A stretch of DNA of 64,000 bases from Pseudomonas oryzihabitans (GTDB lineage: Bacteria > Pseudomonadota > Gammaproteobacteria > Pseudomonadales > Pseudomonadaceae). Location: contig NZ_VDND01000013.1 of NCBI RefSeq assembly GCF_007665395.1, positions 124,001-188,000 on the forward strand. The letters are read 5' to 3'. The notes beneath the pieces were generated by a model. That model made no database searches. It was not told where the DNA came from and saw only the letters and a program-made list of their open reading frames with translations. The position numbers were made by a program, and so were the translations under genes. Position 1 is the first letter of the stretch. Each line of letters starts with the position of its first letter. Of the stretch, positions 9,372-18,468 are shown piece after piece.

Positions 9372-9950
9372 ATGACCACGCTGCTTTCCCCGATAGAATC
9401 CTGGCTGGAGACGGATACCGAGCGCCTGGGCCTGCTGCGGATCCTCGCCGAGCTGCGTCTTCCCGACGCCTGGCTGGCGGCCGGCTTCGTGCGCAATCTG
9501 GTCTGGGATCGCCTGCACGGCCATGCCACGCCAACACCGCTTGCCGACCTGGACGTCATCTATTTCGACGCGGCCGATTGCCGGCCCGAGCGCGATCGAG
9601 CGCTCGAGGCCGAGTTGATGCTCAAGGCGCCGGGGTGGCCCTGGTCGGTGAAGAACCAGGCGCGAATGCATAGGCGCAACGACGATGCCCCTTACGCCAG
9701 TAGCCTGGATGCCATGCGCTTCTGGGTAGAGGTGGAAACGGCATTGGCCGCGCGCCTGACGGAGACTGGCCAGGTCGAGGTGGTCAGCCCCTTCGCCCAG
9801 GACGGGCTTTTCGCCCTGCACCTCACGCTCAACCCCCGGCGACCGCGCCCTGCGGCCTTTCGCCAGCGCCTGACCACCAAAGGCTGGCTCGCGCGTTGGC
9901 CGCGGTTGCAGGTCCAGGGCCTGGCACCCGCGGTCCGCTCGCCTGGGTAG
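9372..9950 (+). CDS. Nucleotidyltransferase family protein (DUF925/NTP_transf_6-like)
   Basis: 192 aa. Contains AAGFVRNLVWD near residue 35 and the metal-binding DLDVIYFD near 58, the pattern of the NTP_transf_6 family of predicted nucleotidyltransferases. Substrate unknown. The ribosome site is weak (TAGTCGTGCC before ATG 9372). It stands alone: divergent from the chemoreceptor, and 103 bp before the flavin oxidoreductase. No membrane or signal segments. Confidence 0.75.
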   Translation: MTTLLSPIESWLETDTERLGLLRILAELRLPDAWLAAGFVRNLVWDRLHGHATPTPLADLDVIYFDAADCRPERDRALEAELMLKAPGWPWSVKNQARMHRRNDDAPYASSLDAMRFWVEVETALAARLTETGQVEVVSPFAQDGLFALHLTLNPRRPRPAAFRQRLTTKGWLARWPRLQVQGLAPAVRSPG

Positions 9951-10053
9951 CCAATCCGTGGACGGGCGCACCTCATGCAGCCCGGACGAACCCTGGAAGG
10001 GCGCTAGACTCCATAGAAGGTCACTCGTTGTTCCCTTCCGGCAAGGAATCCCC

Positions 10054-11043
10054 ATGTCCACCACGGATCGTCGCCGTGCCTTTCTCCAGCATCCCGGCTT
10101 CTCCCGGCTGTTCGCGCCGGGGCGCCTGACCCTGGGTTTCCTGTTGCCGCTGGAAGGCTATCCCGATGATCCCCTGCCGACCCTGCGCGACCACGCCCGG
10201 CTGGCGCGCCTGGCCGACCAGCTGGGTTTCGCCGCGCTCTGGGCGCGCGACGTGCCCTTCTATGATCCCGGCTTCAACGATGCCGGCCAGGTGTTCGAGC
10301 CCTTCACCTATCTCGGCTATCTGGCGGGCATCACCCAGCACCTGACCCTGGCCACCGGCAGTGCCGTCATCACCCTGCGGCATCCTCTGCACCTGGCCAA
10401 GATGGCGGCCTCGGTCGATCAGCTCAGCGACGGCCGGCTGGTGCTGGGCGTGGCCTCGGGTGACCGGCCGGTGGAATACCCGGCTTTCGGCCTGGAGAAC
10501 GAATTCGAACGCCGTGGCGAGCGCTTTCGCGATGCCTTCGAGATGTTCCGCCTGGCCGGCGAGACCCCTTTCCCCCTTGGCGAATTCCGGCGCTTCGGCG
10601 ACCTGCAGGGCGTGGCGGACCTGGTCCCCAAACCGGTGCACGGGCGTATCCCGGCGCTGGTCACCGGGCGCAGCCGGCAGACCGTGGACTGGATCGCCGC
10701 CAAGGCCGACGGCTGGTTCTACTACTTCGTGCCCGTCGAGCACGTGCCGGCGCTGACTCGGGTCTGGCGCGAAGCGCTCGACGAGATCGGCGGGCGCGAA
10801 TTGTTCAAGCCCTTCGCCCAGGGCCTGTTCTTCGAGCTGGCCAGCGATCCCGCCCAACCACCCAGGCCCATCCATGCCGGGCTCTCCTGCGGCCGCCGCG
10901 CGCTGGTGGACTATCTCGCCCAGTTGCAGGACGCCGGCGTCAACCACCTGGCCCTCAACCTCAGGCCCTCGCGGCGGCCGGCCAGTGAAGTGGTCCAGGA
11001 GCTGGGCGAATTCGTGCTGCCGCACTTTCCTTCGCTGCAATAG
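10054..11043 (+). CDS. LLM-class (luciferase-like) flavin-dependent oxidoreductase
   Basis: 329 aa TIM-barrel protein of the bacterial luciferase family. Supporting segments are LGFAALWARDVPF, ITQHLTLATGSAVITLRHP (flavin-binding strand), DQLSDGRLVLGVASGD and PALVTGRSRQTVDWIAAKAD. AAGGA precedes the ATG. It probably uses FMNH2 or F420-type reduced flavin on an unknown substrate and resembles the short BA3436-type subgroup. Monocistronic between the nucleotidyltransferase and putA. Confidence 0.85.
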   Translation: MSTTDRRRAFLQHPGFSRLFAPGRLTLGFLLPLEGYPDDPLPTLRDHARLARLADQLGFAALWARDVPFYDPGFNDAGQVFEPFTYLGYLAGITQHLTLATGSAVITLRHPLHLAKMAASVDQLSDGRLVLGVASGDRPVEYPAFGLENEFERRGERFRDAFEMFRLAGETPFPLGEFRRFGDLQGVADLVPKPVHGRIPALVTGRSRQTVDWIAAKADGWFYYFVPVEHVPALTRVWREALDEIGGRELFKPFAQGLFFELASDPAQPPRPIHAGLSCGRRALVDYLAQLQDAGVNHLALNLRPSRRPASEVVQELGEFVLPHFPSLQ

Positions 11044-11203
11044 AGGGCACCCTGCGGGTGTAGCGCCGGGTAACACTTGCCTGGCTAACGATCCGCGCCC
11101 CTGGCGCGCCGGGCGCCGGGCAGGCCGCCTGGCGTGGTTCAACCGGGTAGCAACCCTTGGCCTGATCTCTGCATAGTTTTGCGATCTGTTACTCCTGCCC
11201 TGG

Positions 11204-11249
11204 TGCAACCGGATCGACGGCAGAGCGCTATGGGTTGCACTTAGTTGCA
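11204..11249. promoter_or_regulatory. Cluster of GTTGCA motifs, likely PutA operator
   Basis: Three copies of the PutA recognition hexamer GTTGCA: one inverted (TGCAAC, 11204-11209) and two direct copies at 11234-11239 and 11244-11249, exactly 10 bp (one helical turn) apart. They lie 65-110 bp before putA. E. coli PutA is known to bind this hexamer through its ribbon-helix-helix domain, which this PutA has, so autorepression without proline is expected. Confidence 0.7.
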
Positions 11250-11313
11250 CTTTTCTTTCGCGCGGCGCTAAGCTGCGCCGACTTTCGACGCCTTCTTGCT
11301 TGAGGACCTGCGC

Positions 11314-14300
11314 ATGGCCACCACTACCACCCTGGGCGTAAAGCTCGACGAAGCCACCCGCGACCGCCTCAAGGAAGCCGCGCGCCGGATCGACCGGACG
11401 CCACACTGGCTGATCAAGCAGGCCATCTTCACCTACCTGGAGACCCTGGAGAGCGGTGCGACCCTGGCCGACCTGCAAGGCATCGCCCAGCGCCTGGCCG
11501 AGGGTGACAACGAAGCCGTCGAGGCCCTGGCCGATCCGGTCTACCAGCCGTTCCTGGAGTTCGCCGAGAGCATCCTGCCGCAGTCGGTGCTGCGCTCGGC
11601 CATCACCGCCGCCTATCGCCGGCCGGAGGAGGAACTGCTGCCGCTGCTGCTGGAGCAGGCGCGCCTGCCCGCCGCCCAGGCCAAGGCCACCCATGAGCTG
11701 GCCCATCGCATCGCCGAGAAGCTGCGCAACGCCAAGGGTGCAACCGGACGCTCCGGGATGGTGCAGAGCCTGCTCCGCGAGTTCTCTCTGTCGTCCCAGG
11801 AGGGCGTCGCCCTGATGTGCCTGGCCGAGGCCCTGCTGCGTATCCCCGACAAGGGCACCCGCGACGCCCTGATCCGCGACAAGATCAGCACCGGCAACTG
11901 GCAGCCGCACCTGGGCAACAGCCCCTCGCTGTTCGTCAACGCCGCTACCTGGGGTCTGCTGCTGACCGGCCGCCTGGTGTCGACCCACAACGAAGCCGGT
12001 CTCACCAGTTCGCTCAACCGCCTCATTGGCAAGAGCGGCGAGCCGGTGATCCGCAAGGGCGTGGACATGGCCATGCGCCTGATGGGCGAGCAGTTCGTTA
12101 CCGGCGAGACCATCGCCGAGGCCCTGGCCAACGCCAGCAAGTTCGAGGCGAAGGGTTTCCGCTACAGCTACGACATGCTCGGCGAAGCCGCCCTGACCGA
12201 AGCCGACGCCCGCCGCTACCTGGCGTCCTACGAGCAGGCCATCCACTCCACCGGCAAGGCCTCCCACGGCCGCGGCATCTACGAAGGCCCGGGCATCTCC
12301 ATCAAGCTCTCGGCGCTGCATCCGCGCTACAGCCGCGCCCAGTACGACCGGGTGATGAGCGAGCTCTATCCGCGCCTGCTGGAGCTGACCCTGCTGGCCA
12401 AGCGCTACGACATCGGCCTGAACATCGACGCCGAGGAAGCCGATCGCCTGGAGATCTCCCTGGACCTGCTGGAGCGCCTGTCCTTCGAGCCGCAACTGGC
12501 CGGCTGGAACGGCATCGGCTTCGTCATCCAGGCCTACCAGAAGCGCTGCCCGCTGGTGATCGACTACCTGATTGACCTGGCCCGGCGCAGCCGGCGCCGC
12601 CTGATGATCCGCCTGGTCAAGGGCGCCTACTGGGACAGCGAGATCAAGCGCGCCCAGGTGGAGGGCCTCGAGGGCTATCCGGTCTATACCCGCAAGGTCT
12701 ACACCGACGTGGCCTACCTCGCCTGCGCGCGCAAGCTGCTGGCGGCGCCGGAATCCATCTATCCGCAATTCGCCACCCACAACGCCCATACCCTGGCGGC
12801 CATCTACCAGCTCGGCGGGCAGAACTACTACCCCGGCCAGTACGAATTCCAGTGCCTGCACGGCATGGGCGAGCCGCTGTACGAGCAGGTGGTGGGCAGC
12901 GTCAAGTACGGCAAGCTGGCACGGCCGTGCCGCATCTATGCCCCGGTGGGCACCCACGAGACGCTGCTGGCCTACCTGGTCCGCCGTCTGCTGGAAAACG
13001 GCGCCAACACCTCCTTCGTCAACCGCATCGCCGACCATTCCATCTCGCTGGACGAGCTGGTGGCCGACCCGGTGGTGCAGATCGAGCAGCAGTCCACCAA
13101 CGAAGGCGCCATCGGCCTGCCACATCCGCGCATTCCCCATCCGAGCGCCCTGTACGGTGCCGAGCGGCGCAATTCCAGCGGCCTGGACCTGTCCAGCGAA
13201 CACCGCCTGGGCTCGCTGTCGGCGGCCCTGCTGGCCAGCGGCAGCACCGCTTGGGAGGCCCGCCCGTTGCTCGGTCGCACCAGTGAGCCGGCGATTCCCC
13301 AGCCGGTGCTCAATCCGGCCGATCGCCGCGACCGCGTCGGCCAAGTGAGCAATGCCACTCGCGCCGACGTCGACATCGCCCTGGAAGAAGCCCTGGCCGC
13401 CGCACCGATCTGGCAGTCCACTCCGCCCGAGCAGCGCGCCGCGGCGCTGGAGCGCGCCGCCGAACTGATGGAGGCGCAGATCCAGCCGCTGATGGGCCTG
13501 CTGGTCCGCGAGGCGGGCAAGACCTACGCCAACGCCATCGCCGAGGTGCGCGAGGCGGTGGACTTCCTGCGCTACTACGCCGCCCTGGTGCGCCGTGACT
13601 TCGCCAACGACAGCCACCGCCCGTTGGGCCCGGTGGTCTGCATCAGCCCCTGGAACTTCCCCCTGGCCATCTTCAGCGGCCAGATCGCCGCCGCCCTGGC
13701 CGCCGGCAACACCGTGCTGGCCAAGCCGGCCGAGCAGACCCCGCTGATCGCCGCCCAGGCCGTGCGCCTGCTGCTGGAGGCCGGAATTCCCGAAGGCGTG
13801 CTGCAACTGCTGCCGGGCGAGGGCTCCAGCATCGGTGCCGCCCTGGTCAACGACGTGCGGGTCAAGGGCGTGATGTTCACCGGCTCCACCGAGGTGGCGC
13901 AGATCCTGGCACGCAACATCGCCGGCCGCCTGGACGCCCAGGGCCGGCCGATCCCGCTGATCGCCGAAACCGGTGGCCAGAACGCCATGATCGTCGACTC
14001 CTCGGCGCTGGCCGAGCAGGTGGTCACCGACGTGGTCGCCTCCGCCTTCGACAGCGCCGGCCAGCGCTGCTCGGCCCTGCGCGTGCTTTGCGTGCAGGAC
14101 GACGTGGCCGACCGGGTGCTGGAGATGCTCAAGGGCGCCATGGCCGAATGCCGGCTGGGCAATCCGGAGAACCTGGCCATCGACATCGGCCCGGTGATCG
14201 ACGGCGAGGCCAAGGCCACCATCGACAAGCACATCCAGACCCTGAAAGGCAAAGGCCGGCGGGTGCACCAGGGCGGTCGCGTGGAAGGCGACGCCATCCA

Positions 14301-15282
14301 CCGCGGCACCTTCGTCCTGCCCACCCTGATCGAGCTGGAGAGCCTGGCCGAGCTGGGGCGCGAGGTCTTCGGGCCGGTACTGCACGTGGTGCGCTACGCC
14401 CGCAAGGACCTGGACAAGGTCATCGACCAGATCAACGCCATCGGCTACGGCCTGACCTTCGGCGTGCACACCCGCATCGACGAGACCATCGCCAAGGTGA
14501 TCGAGCGCGCCCATGCCGGCAACCTCTACGTCAACCGCAACATGGTCGGCGCGGTGGTCGGGGTGCAGCCCTTCGGTGGCGAAGGCCTCTCGGGCACCGG
14601 CCCCAAGGCCGGCGGCCCGCTGTACCTCTATCGCCTGCTCAGCACCCGTCCCGAGGGCGATCCCGCCGTGGCCCTGGCCAAGGACAGCGCCGGCGAGACC
14701 GAATGGCAGGTGCGCGACGCCCTGCGCCAGCAGGCCGGCAATCCGCTAGGCGCCCTGCAGGATTGGGCCAGGCAGCAAGGCCTGGGCGAGCTGGAGCAGG
14801 CCTGCCTGGGCTTCGCCGAGGAATCCCTGAGCGGCCTGACCCGCCTGCTGCCGGGCCCGACCGGCGAGCGCAACAGCTACAGCCTGCTGCCGCGCAGCCG
14901 GGTGCTGTGCCTGGCGGCCGACGAAAGCGACCTGCTGCTGCAACTGGCAGCGGTCATGGCCGTGGGCAGCACCGCCCTGGTCGAGGAGGGCCACAAGGGC
15001 ACGCTGAATCGCCTGCCGCAGGCGGTCCGGGCACGGGTACAGAGCGCCGCCGACTGGCGCAAGGACGAGGTCGCTTTCGAAGCCGTCCTGCACCACGGCG
15101 ATTCCGACCAACTGCGCCAGGTCTGCCAGCAGGTGGCCAAGCGCAACGGCCCCATCGTCGGCGTCCAGGGCCTGGCCCGCGGCGAATCCGCCATCCCGCT
15201 GGAGCGCCTGCTCATCGAGCGCGCCCTGAGTGTGAATACCGCGGCGGCGGGGGGTAATGCGAGTCTGATGACGATTGGGTGA
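11314..15282 (+). CDS. putA: Trifunctional proline dehydrogenase / P5C dehydrogenase / repressor PutA
   Basis: 1322 aa, matching E. coli PutA (1320). Order: ribbon-helix-helix DNA-binding domain at 1-47 (TTTLGVKLDEATRDRLKEAA), linker, FAD proline dehydrogenase barrel around 250-570 (GPGISIKLSALHPRYSRAQ; RLVKGAYWDSEIK), and aldehyde dehydrogenase domain around 640-1120 (SPWNFPLAIFSGQ; FTGSTEVAQ; ETGGQNAMIVDSS; catalytic Cys in SAGQRCSALRV). A C-terminal domain typical of type-B/C PutA follows. It oxidises proline to glutamate at the inner membrane and represses put genes. The ATG at 11314 follows TGAGGA. GTTGCA operator copies lie upstream. putP is not in the window. Confidence 0.97.
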   Translation: MATTTTLGVKLDEATRDRLKEAARRIDRTPHWLIKQAIFTYLETLESGATLADLQGIAQRLAEGDNEAVEALADPVYQPFLEFAESILPQSVLRSAITAAYRRPEEELLPLLLEQARLPAAQAKATHELAHRIAEKLRNAKGATGRSGMVQSLLREFSLSSQEGVALMCLAEALLRIPDKGTRDALIRDKISTGNWQPHLGNSPSLFVNAATWGLLLTGRLVSTHNEAGLTSSLNRLIGKSGEPVIRKGVDMAMRLMGEQFVTGETIAEALANASKFEAKGFRYSYDMLGEAALTEADARRYLASYEQAIHSTGKASHGRGIYEGPGISIKLSALHPRYSRAQYDRVMSELYPRLLELTLLAKRYDIGLNIDAEEADRLEISLDLLERLSFEPQLAGWNGIGFVIQAYQKRCPLVIDYLIDLARRSRRRLMIRLVKGAYWDSEIKRAQVEGLEGYPVYTRKVYTDVAYLACARKLLAAPESIYPQFATHNAHTLAAIYQLGGQNYYPGQYEFQCLHGMGEPLYEQVVGSVKYGKLARPCRIYAPVGTHETLLAYLVRRLLENGANTSFVNRIADHSISLDELVADPVVQIEQQSTNEGAIGLPHPRIPHPSALYGAERRNSSGLDLSSEHRLGSLSAALLASGSTAWEARPLLGRTSEPAIPQPVLNPADRRDRVGQVSNATRADVDIALEEALAAAPIWQSTPPEQRAAALERAAELMEAQIQPLMGLLVREAGKTYANAIAEVREAVDFLRYYAALVRRDFANDSHRPLGPVVCISPWNFPLAIFSGQIAAALAAGNTVLAKPAEQTPLIAAQAVRLLLEAGIPEGVLQLLPGEGSSIGAALVNDVRVKGVMFTGSTEVAQILARNIAGRLDAQGRPIPLIAETGGQNAMIVDSSALAEQVVTDVVASAFDSAGQRCSALRVLCVQDDVADRVLEMLKGAMAECRLGNPENLAIDIGPVIDGEAKATIDKHIQTLKGKGRRVHQGGRVEGDAIHRGTFVLPTLIELESLAELGREVFGPVLHVVRYARKDLDKVIDQINAIGYGLTFGVHTRIDETIAKVIERAHAGNLYVNRNMVGAVVGVQPFGGEGLSGTGPKAGGPLYLYRLLSTRPEGDPAVALAKDSAGETEWQVRDALRQQAGNPLGALQDWARQQGLGELEQACLGFAEESLSGLTRLLPGPTGERNSYSLLPRSRVLCLAADESDLLLQLAAVMAVGSTALVEEGHKGTLNRLPQAVRARVQSAADWRKDEVAFEAVLHHGDSDQLRQVCQQVAKRNGPIVGVQGLARGESAIPLERLLIERALSVNTAAAGGNASLMTIG

Positions 15283-15332
15283 GGGACCGTCGGGCTGAGC
15301 TGAATGCAGCGAAGCCCGACATTCATATACCT

Positions 15333-15371
15333 GTTGGGCTTCGACGATGGAGCCGTCTCAACCCAACCTAC
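15333..15371. repeat. GTAGGTTGGG dispersed inverted repeat (minus copy)
   Basis: Reads on plus as GTTGGGCTTCG ... CAACCCAACCTAC. Arms CCCAAC and GTTGGG make it self-complementary. Degenerate versions flank it at about 15289-15320 and 15427-15460. The whole 221-bp gap between putA and the second FdhF-like gene consists of these elements. Confidence 0.8.
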
Positions 15372-15382
15372 GAAAGCACATC

Positions 15383-15413
15383 GTAGGTTGGGTTGAGCGC
15401 AGCGAAGCCCAAC
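15383..15413. repeat. GTAGGTTGGG dispersed inverted repeat (plus copy)
   Basis: Canonical form GTAGGTTGGGTTGAG then CGCAGCGAAGCCCAAC; faces the copy at 15333 in inverted orientation. Confidence 0.8.
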
Positions 15414-15503
15414 AGGCAGGTTTGCCGTCGGGCTTCGGCGGTGGGGCCGTTTCAGCCAGCCCTACTGGGTCATGGCCTCGTTCAGGCGAGGCTGTAGCCG
15501 GAC

Positions 15504-17852
15504 CTAATACAGCGCCCCATACCCCTCCGGTTCCACCGGAAAGCTGCCGTCGTTGGCGGCGATCAGCTTGTTCAGCCGTACCGGGATGGCCTTGGCCGCC
15601 GGAACCTTGCTGCCTTCGGCATGGTGCCAGAGCGGGATCAGGGCGTTGCATTCCGGGTAGTAGCCCCCGCAGGCGCCTTCCGGGATGTTGTAGGGCGTGA
15701 CCCGTAGCGGACCCACCTCACGGCGCACGCCGTCGTCGGCCACCGTCGAGACCTGCACCTTGTCGCCTTCGGCCAGGCCCAGGCGTTCGATGTCGTTGCG
15801 ATTCATCAGCAGCACCGCGCGGGTGCCTTTCACGCCACGGAAGCGGTCATGGTAGCCGTAGATGGTGGTGTTGAACTGGTCGTTGCTGCGCAGCGTCATC
15901 AGAGTCAGGACGTCGCGCCCGCTGGCGGGCATGTCCGGGTCCTCTTCCAGGCTGCGCGGCACGATAAGGTTGGCCTTGCCGGTCTCGGTCTTCCATTCGC
16001 GTTTGGCCGCCGGGAGCGGGCGATGGAAGCCGCCTACTTCCCAAAGCCGCGCATTGAAGTCGTGGAAGATCTCCGGGAAGGAGCGGGCGATCTCGTCGCG
16101 GATCAGGCCATAGTCGGCGACCCAGGCATCCCAGGTCACCTGGGGATTGTCCGGCAGGGTGGCCTTGGCCAGGCCGGCGACGATGGCCGGCTCGGACAGC
16201 AGCTCGCCTTCCGGTGGTTCGGCCACGCCGCGCCAGCCGTGGACGCAGCCGGTGCTGTCCTCGGTGCTGTGGGCCTGTTCCACGCCGTGCTGGCGATCGA
16301 TCTCGGTCCGGCCGAGGCAGGGCAGTAGGTAGGTCTTGTCCGCCGGTACCAGGTGATTGCGATTGAGCTTGGTGGCGATCTGCACCGACAGGCGCAGGGT
16401 GCGCCAGGCCGGTTCCATCAGGCTGGTCTCGGGGATGGCGCGCAGGAAATTGCCGCCGAGGCTGATGAAGGCCTTCACCGAGCCGTCGAGGATGCCTTCG
16501 CAGGCTTCCACGGTATTACGGCCCTTGTCCTGCGGCGGGGTGAAGCCGAAGCGCTCGCCGAGCTGGTCCAGCGGCGCCAACTCAGGCTTCTCGGTGATGC
16601 CCACGGTGCGCTGGCCCTGAACGTTGGAATGCCCACGCACCGGGCAGATGCCCGCACCGGGCTTGCCGATGTTGCCGCGCAAGAGCAGCAGGTTGGCCAG
16701 CATCTGGATGGTCTCCACCCCATGACGGTGTTGGGTCAGGCCCATGCCATAGATGCCGATGACCTTCTGGCAGCGACCATAGACCGCGGCGGCCGCCTCC
16801 AGGGCGCTGCGGGTCAGGCCCGACTGCCGTTCCAGCTGCGGCCACTCCTGCCGCTGCAGCCATTCGCAGAAGTCGGCGAAACCATGGCAATGCTCGGCGA
16901 TGAAGGCATGGTCGAGCACCGCCGGGCGGCCCTGCTCGCGGGCCTCGTCATCGGCGGCGAGCAGCGCCTTGCACATGCCGGCCAGGGCAGCAATGTCGCC
17001 ACCGGGCTTGAGCTGGTGATACTGGGTGCTGATCTGGGTGGGGTGATCGGTCAGCATCTCCACCGGCGATTGCGGATTGACGAAAGTCTCCAGGCCACGC
17101 TCGCGCAGGGGATTGAAGGTGATGATGGGCGCGCCGCGCTTACGGGCTTCCTGCAGGTCATGCAGCATCCGCGGACTGTTGCTGCCGGGATTCTGGCCGA
17201 AGAAGAGCAGGCAATCGGCCTGGTCGAAATCGTTCAGGGTGACGGTACCCACGGTCACGCCGATGCTCTTGGGCAGTGCCACCGAGGTGCTCTCGTGGCA
17301 CATGTTGGAGCTGTCCGGCAGATTGTTGGTGCCGTACAGGCGGGCATAGAGCTGATAGAGGTAGGAGGTTTCCAGCGCGGCGCGGCCGGAGGCATAGAAG
17401 ATTACCGAGTCCGGATCCAGCGCCTTGAGTTCGGCACCGATGTCGGCGAAGGCCTCGGCCCAGCTCACCGGGCGATAGCGGTCGCTGGCGGCGTCGTAGC
17501 GCAGGGGATGGGTCAGGCGGCCGACCTCTTCCAAATCGTAGTCACGCCAGCCGCGCAGTTCGGTCAGGGAATGAGTCGCGAAGAACTCGGGTCCGCATCT
17601 CTTGCTGGTCACTTCCCAGGCGGTGGCCTTGGCGCCGTTCTCGCAGAATTCCAGCGGATGGGGCTTGCCCGGCTTTGCCCAGGCGCAGCTCACGCAGGCG
17701 AAGCCGCCATGCTTGTTCTGCCTGGCGAGCAGGGCGCCGGATTTGAGCGGTACCCGCTCGCGCAGCACGATCTCGGTCACCGAGCGGGCCGAGCCCCAGC
17801 CGCCGGAAGGGGCGTCGTAGCGTTCAACCCTGGGTTTGCCGATCTTGCTCAT
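15504..17852 (-). CDS. Second FdhF-like (YdeP-type) molybdopterin oxidoreductase
   Basis: 782 aa. Same architecture as the enzyme at 3520-5844: C53, C56 and C70 for an Fe-S centre, C185-H186 (SNMCHES) at the molybdenum position, GQNPGSNSPR, HRHGVETIQM and PVRGHSNVQGQR. The two are clearly diverged paralogues, so this one may have another substrate. It has no fdhD of its own. The start at 17852 (MSKIGKPRVERY) follows GAGG; an upstream in-frame ATG at 17891 would add 13 residues. It lies 77 bp downstream of trmL on the same strand. Convergent with putA across a repeat-filled gap. Confidence 0.9.
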   Translation of the reverse strand: MSKIGKPRVERYDAPSGGWGSARSVTEIVLRERVPLKSGALLARQNKHGGFACVSCAWAKPGKPHPLEFCENGAKATAWEVTSKRCGPEFFATHSLTELRGWRDYDLEEVGRLTHPLRYDAASDRYRPVSWAEAFADIGAELKALDPDSVIFYASGRAALETSYLYQLYARLYGTNNLPDSSNMCHESTSVALPKSIGVTVGTVTLNDFDQADCLLFFGQNPGSNSPRMLHDLQEARKRGAPIITFNPLRERGLETFVNPQSPVEMLTDHPTQISTQYHQLKPGGDIAALAGMCKALLAADDEAREQGRPAVLDHAFIAEHCHGFADFCEWLQRQEWPQLERQSGLTRSALEAAAAVYGRCQKVIGIYGMGLTQHRHGVETIQMLANLLLLRGNIGKPGAGICPVRGHSNVQGQRTVGITEKPELAPLDQLGERFGFTPPQDKGRNTVEACEGILDGSVKAFISLGGNFLRAIPETSLMEPAWRTLRLSVQIATKLNRNHLVPADKTYLLPCLGRTEIDRQHGVEQAHSTEDSTGCVHGWRGVAEPPEGELLSEPAIVAGLAKATLPDNPQVTWDAWVADYGLIRDEIARSFPEIFHDFNARLWEVGGFHRPLPAAKREWKTETGKANLIVPRSLEEDPDMPASGRDVLTLMTLRSNDQFNTTIYGYHDRFRGVKGTRAVLLMNRNDIERLGLAEGDKVQVSTVADDGVRREVGPLRVTPYNIPEGACGGYYPECNALIPLWHHAEGSKVPAAKAIPVRLNKLIAANDGSFPVEPEGYGALY

Positions 17853-17928
17853 GGTGCGCCTCGCGTGGCTGTAGGGCGATGTGCCTATCAATCATCGGAC
17901 GACGCGTCTGGCAGGAAGGTTCTGGCGG

Positions 17929-18396
17929 TCAGCCCGGCGGTGCGGCGAAGCCCAGTTGGCGCCAGCCTTCGTAGACCGCGACCGCCACGGTGTTGGACAG
18001 GTTGAGGCTGCGGCGGTTGGGCAGCATTGGCAGGCGCAGCCGCTGCTCCGGTGGCAGGGATTCCAGCACCTCGGCCGGCAGGCCGCGACTTTCCGGACCG
18101 AACAGCAGGGCATCGCCCGGCGCATAGGCGATCTCGGTGAAGGGATGGCTGGCCTTGGTGGTGAAGGCCAGCAGTCGGGGCGGCTGCAAATCTGCTATAC
18201 AGGCCGCCAGGCTGGCGTGGGTGCGCACCGTGGACCACTCGTGGTAGTCCAGGCCGGCACGGCGCAGTTTCTTGTCGTCCAGCGCGAAACCCAGCGGCTC
18301 GATCAGGTGCAGGCGGCAGCCGGTGATGGCGCACAGGCGAATGACGTTGCCGGTATTGGGCGGAATTTCCGGTTGGTAGAGGATGATGTCGAACAT
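17929..18396 (-). CDS. trmL: tRNA (cytidine(34)-2'-O)-methyltransferase TrmL
   Basis: 155 aa SPOUT methyltransferase. Motif 1 is PPNTGNVIRLC near residue 12, motif 2 is LFGPESRGLP near 100, and motif 3 is SLNLSNTVAVAVYEGW near 130; these build the trefoil knot that binds SAM. TrmL methylates the wobble 2'-O of tRNA-Leu isoacceptors. The start at 18396 (MFDIILYQPEIPPN) matches the family N-terminus; the longer open frame upstream is antisense to the neighbouring gene. The order trmL-unknown-ntrC matches other pseudomonads. Confidence 0.95.
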   Translation of the reverse strand: MFDIILYQPEIPPNTGNVIRLCAITGCRLHLIEPLGFALDDKKLRRAGLDYHEWSTVRTHASLAACIADLQPPRLLAFTTKASHPFTEIAYAPGDALLFGPESRGLPAEVLESLPPEQRLRLPMLPNRRSLNLSNTVAVAVYEGWRQLGFAAPPG

Positions 18397-18468
18397 GAAG
18401 GGCAGGGCGCCTGGCAAAGCGTCTATGGTACTGCGCGGCCGCCGCGCCGTCGCGAGCGGGGCGAAGCG

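Noticed and set aside
10021..14514. A 1497-codon open frame on the minus strand opposite putA
   Set aside because: GC-rich antisense shadow: low-complexity Gly/Ala/His/Gln-rich translation with no domain, while the plus strand encodes a full-length PutA.
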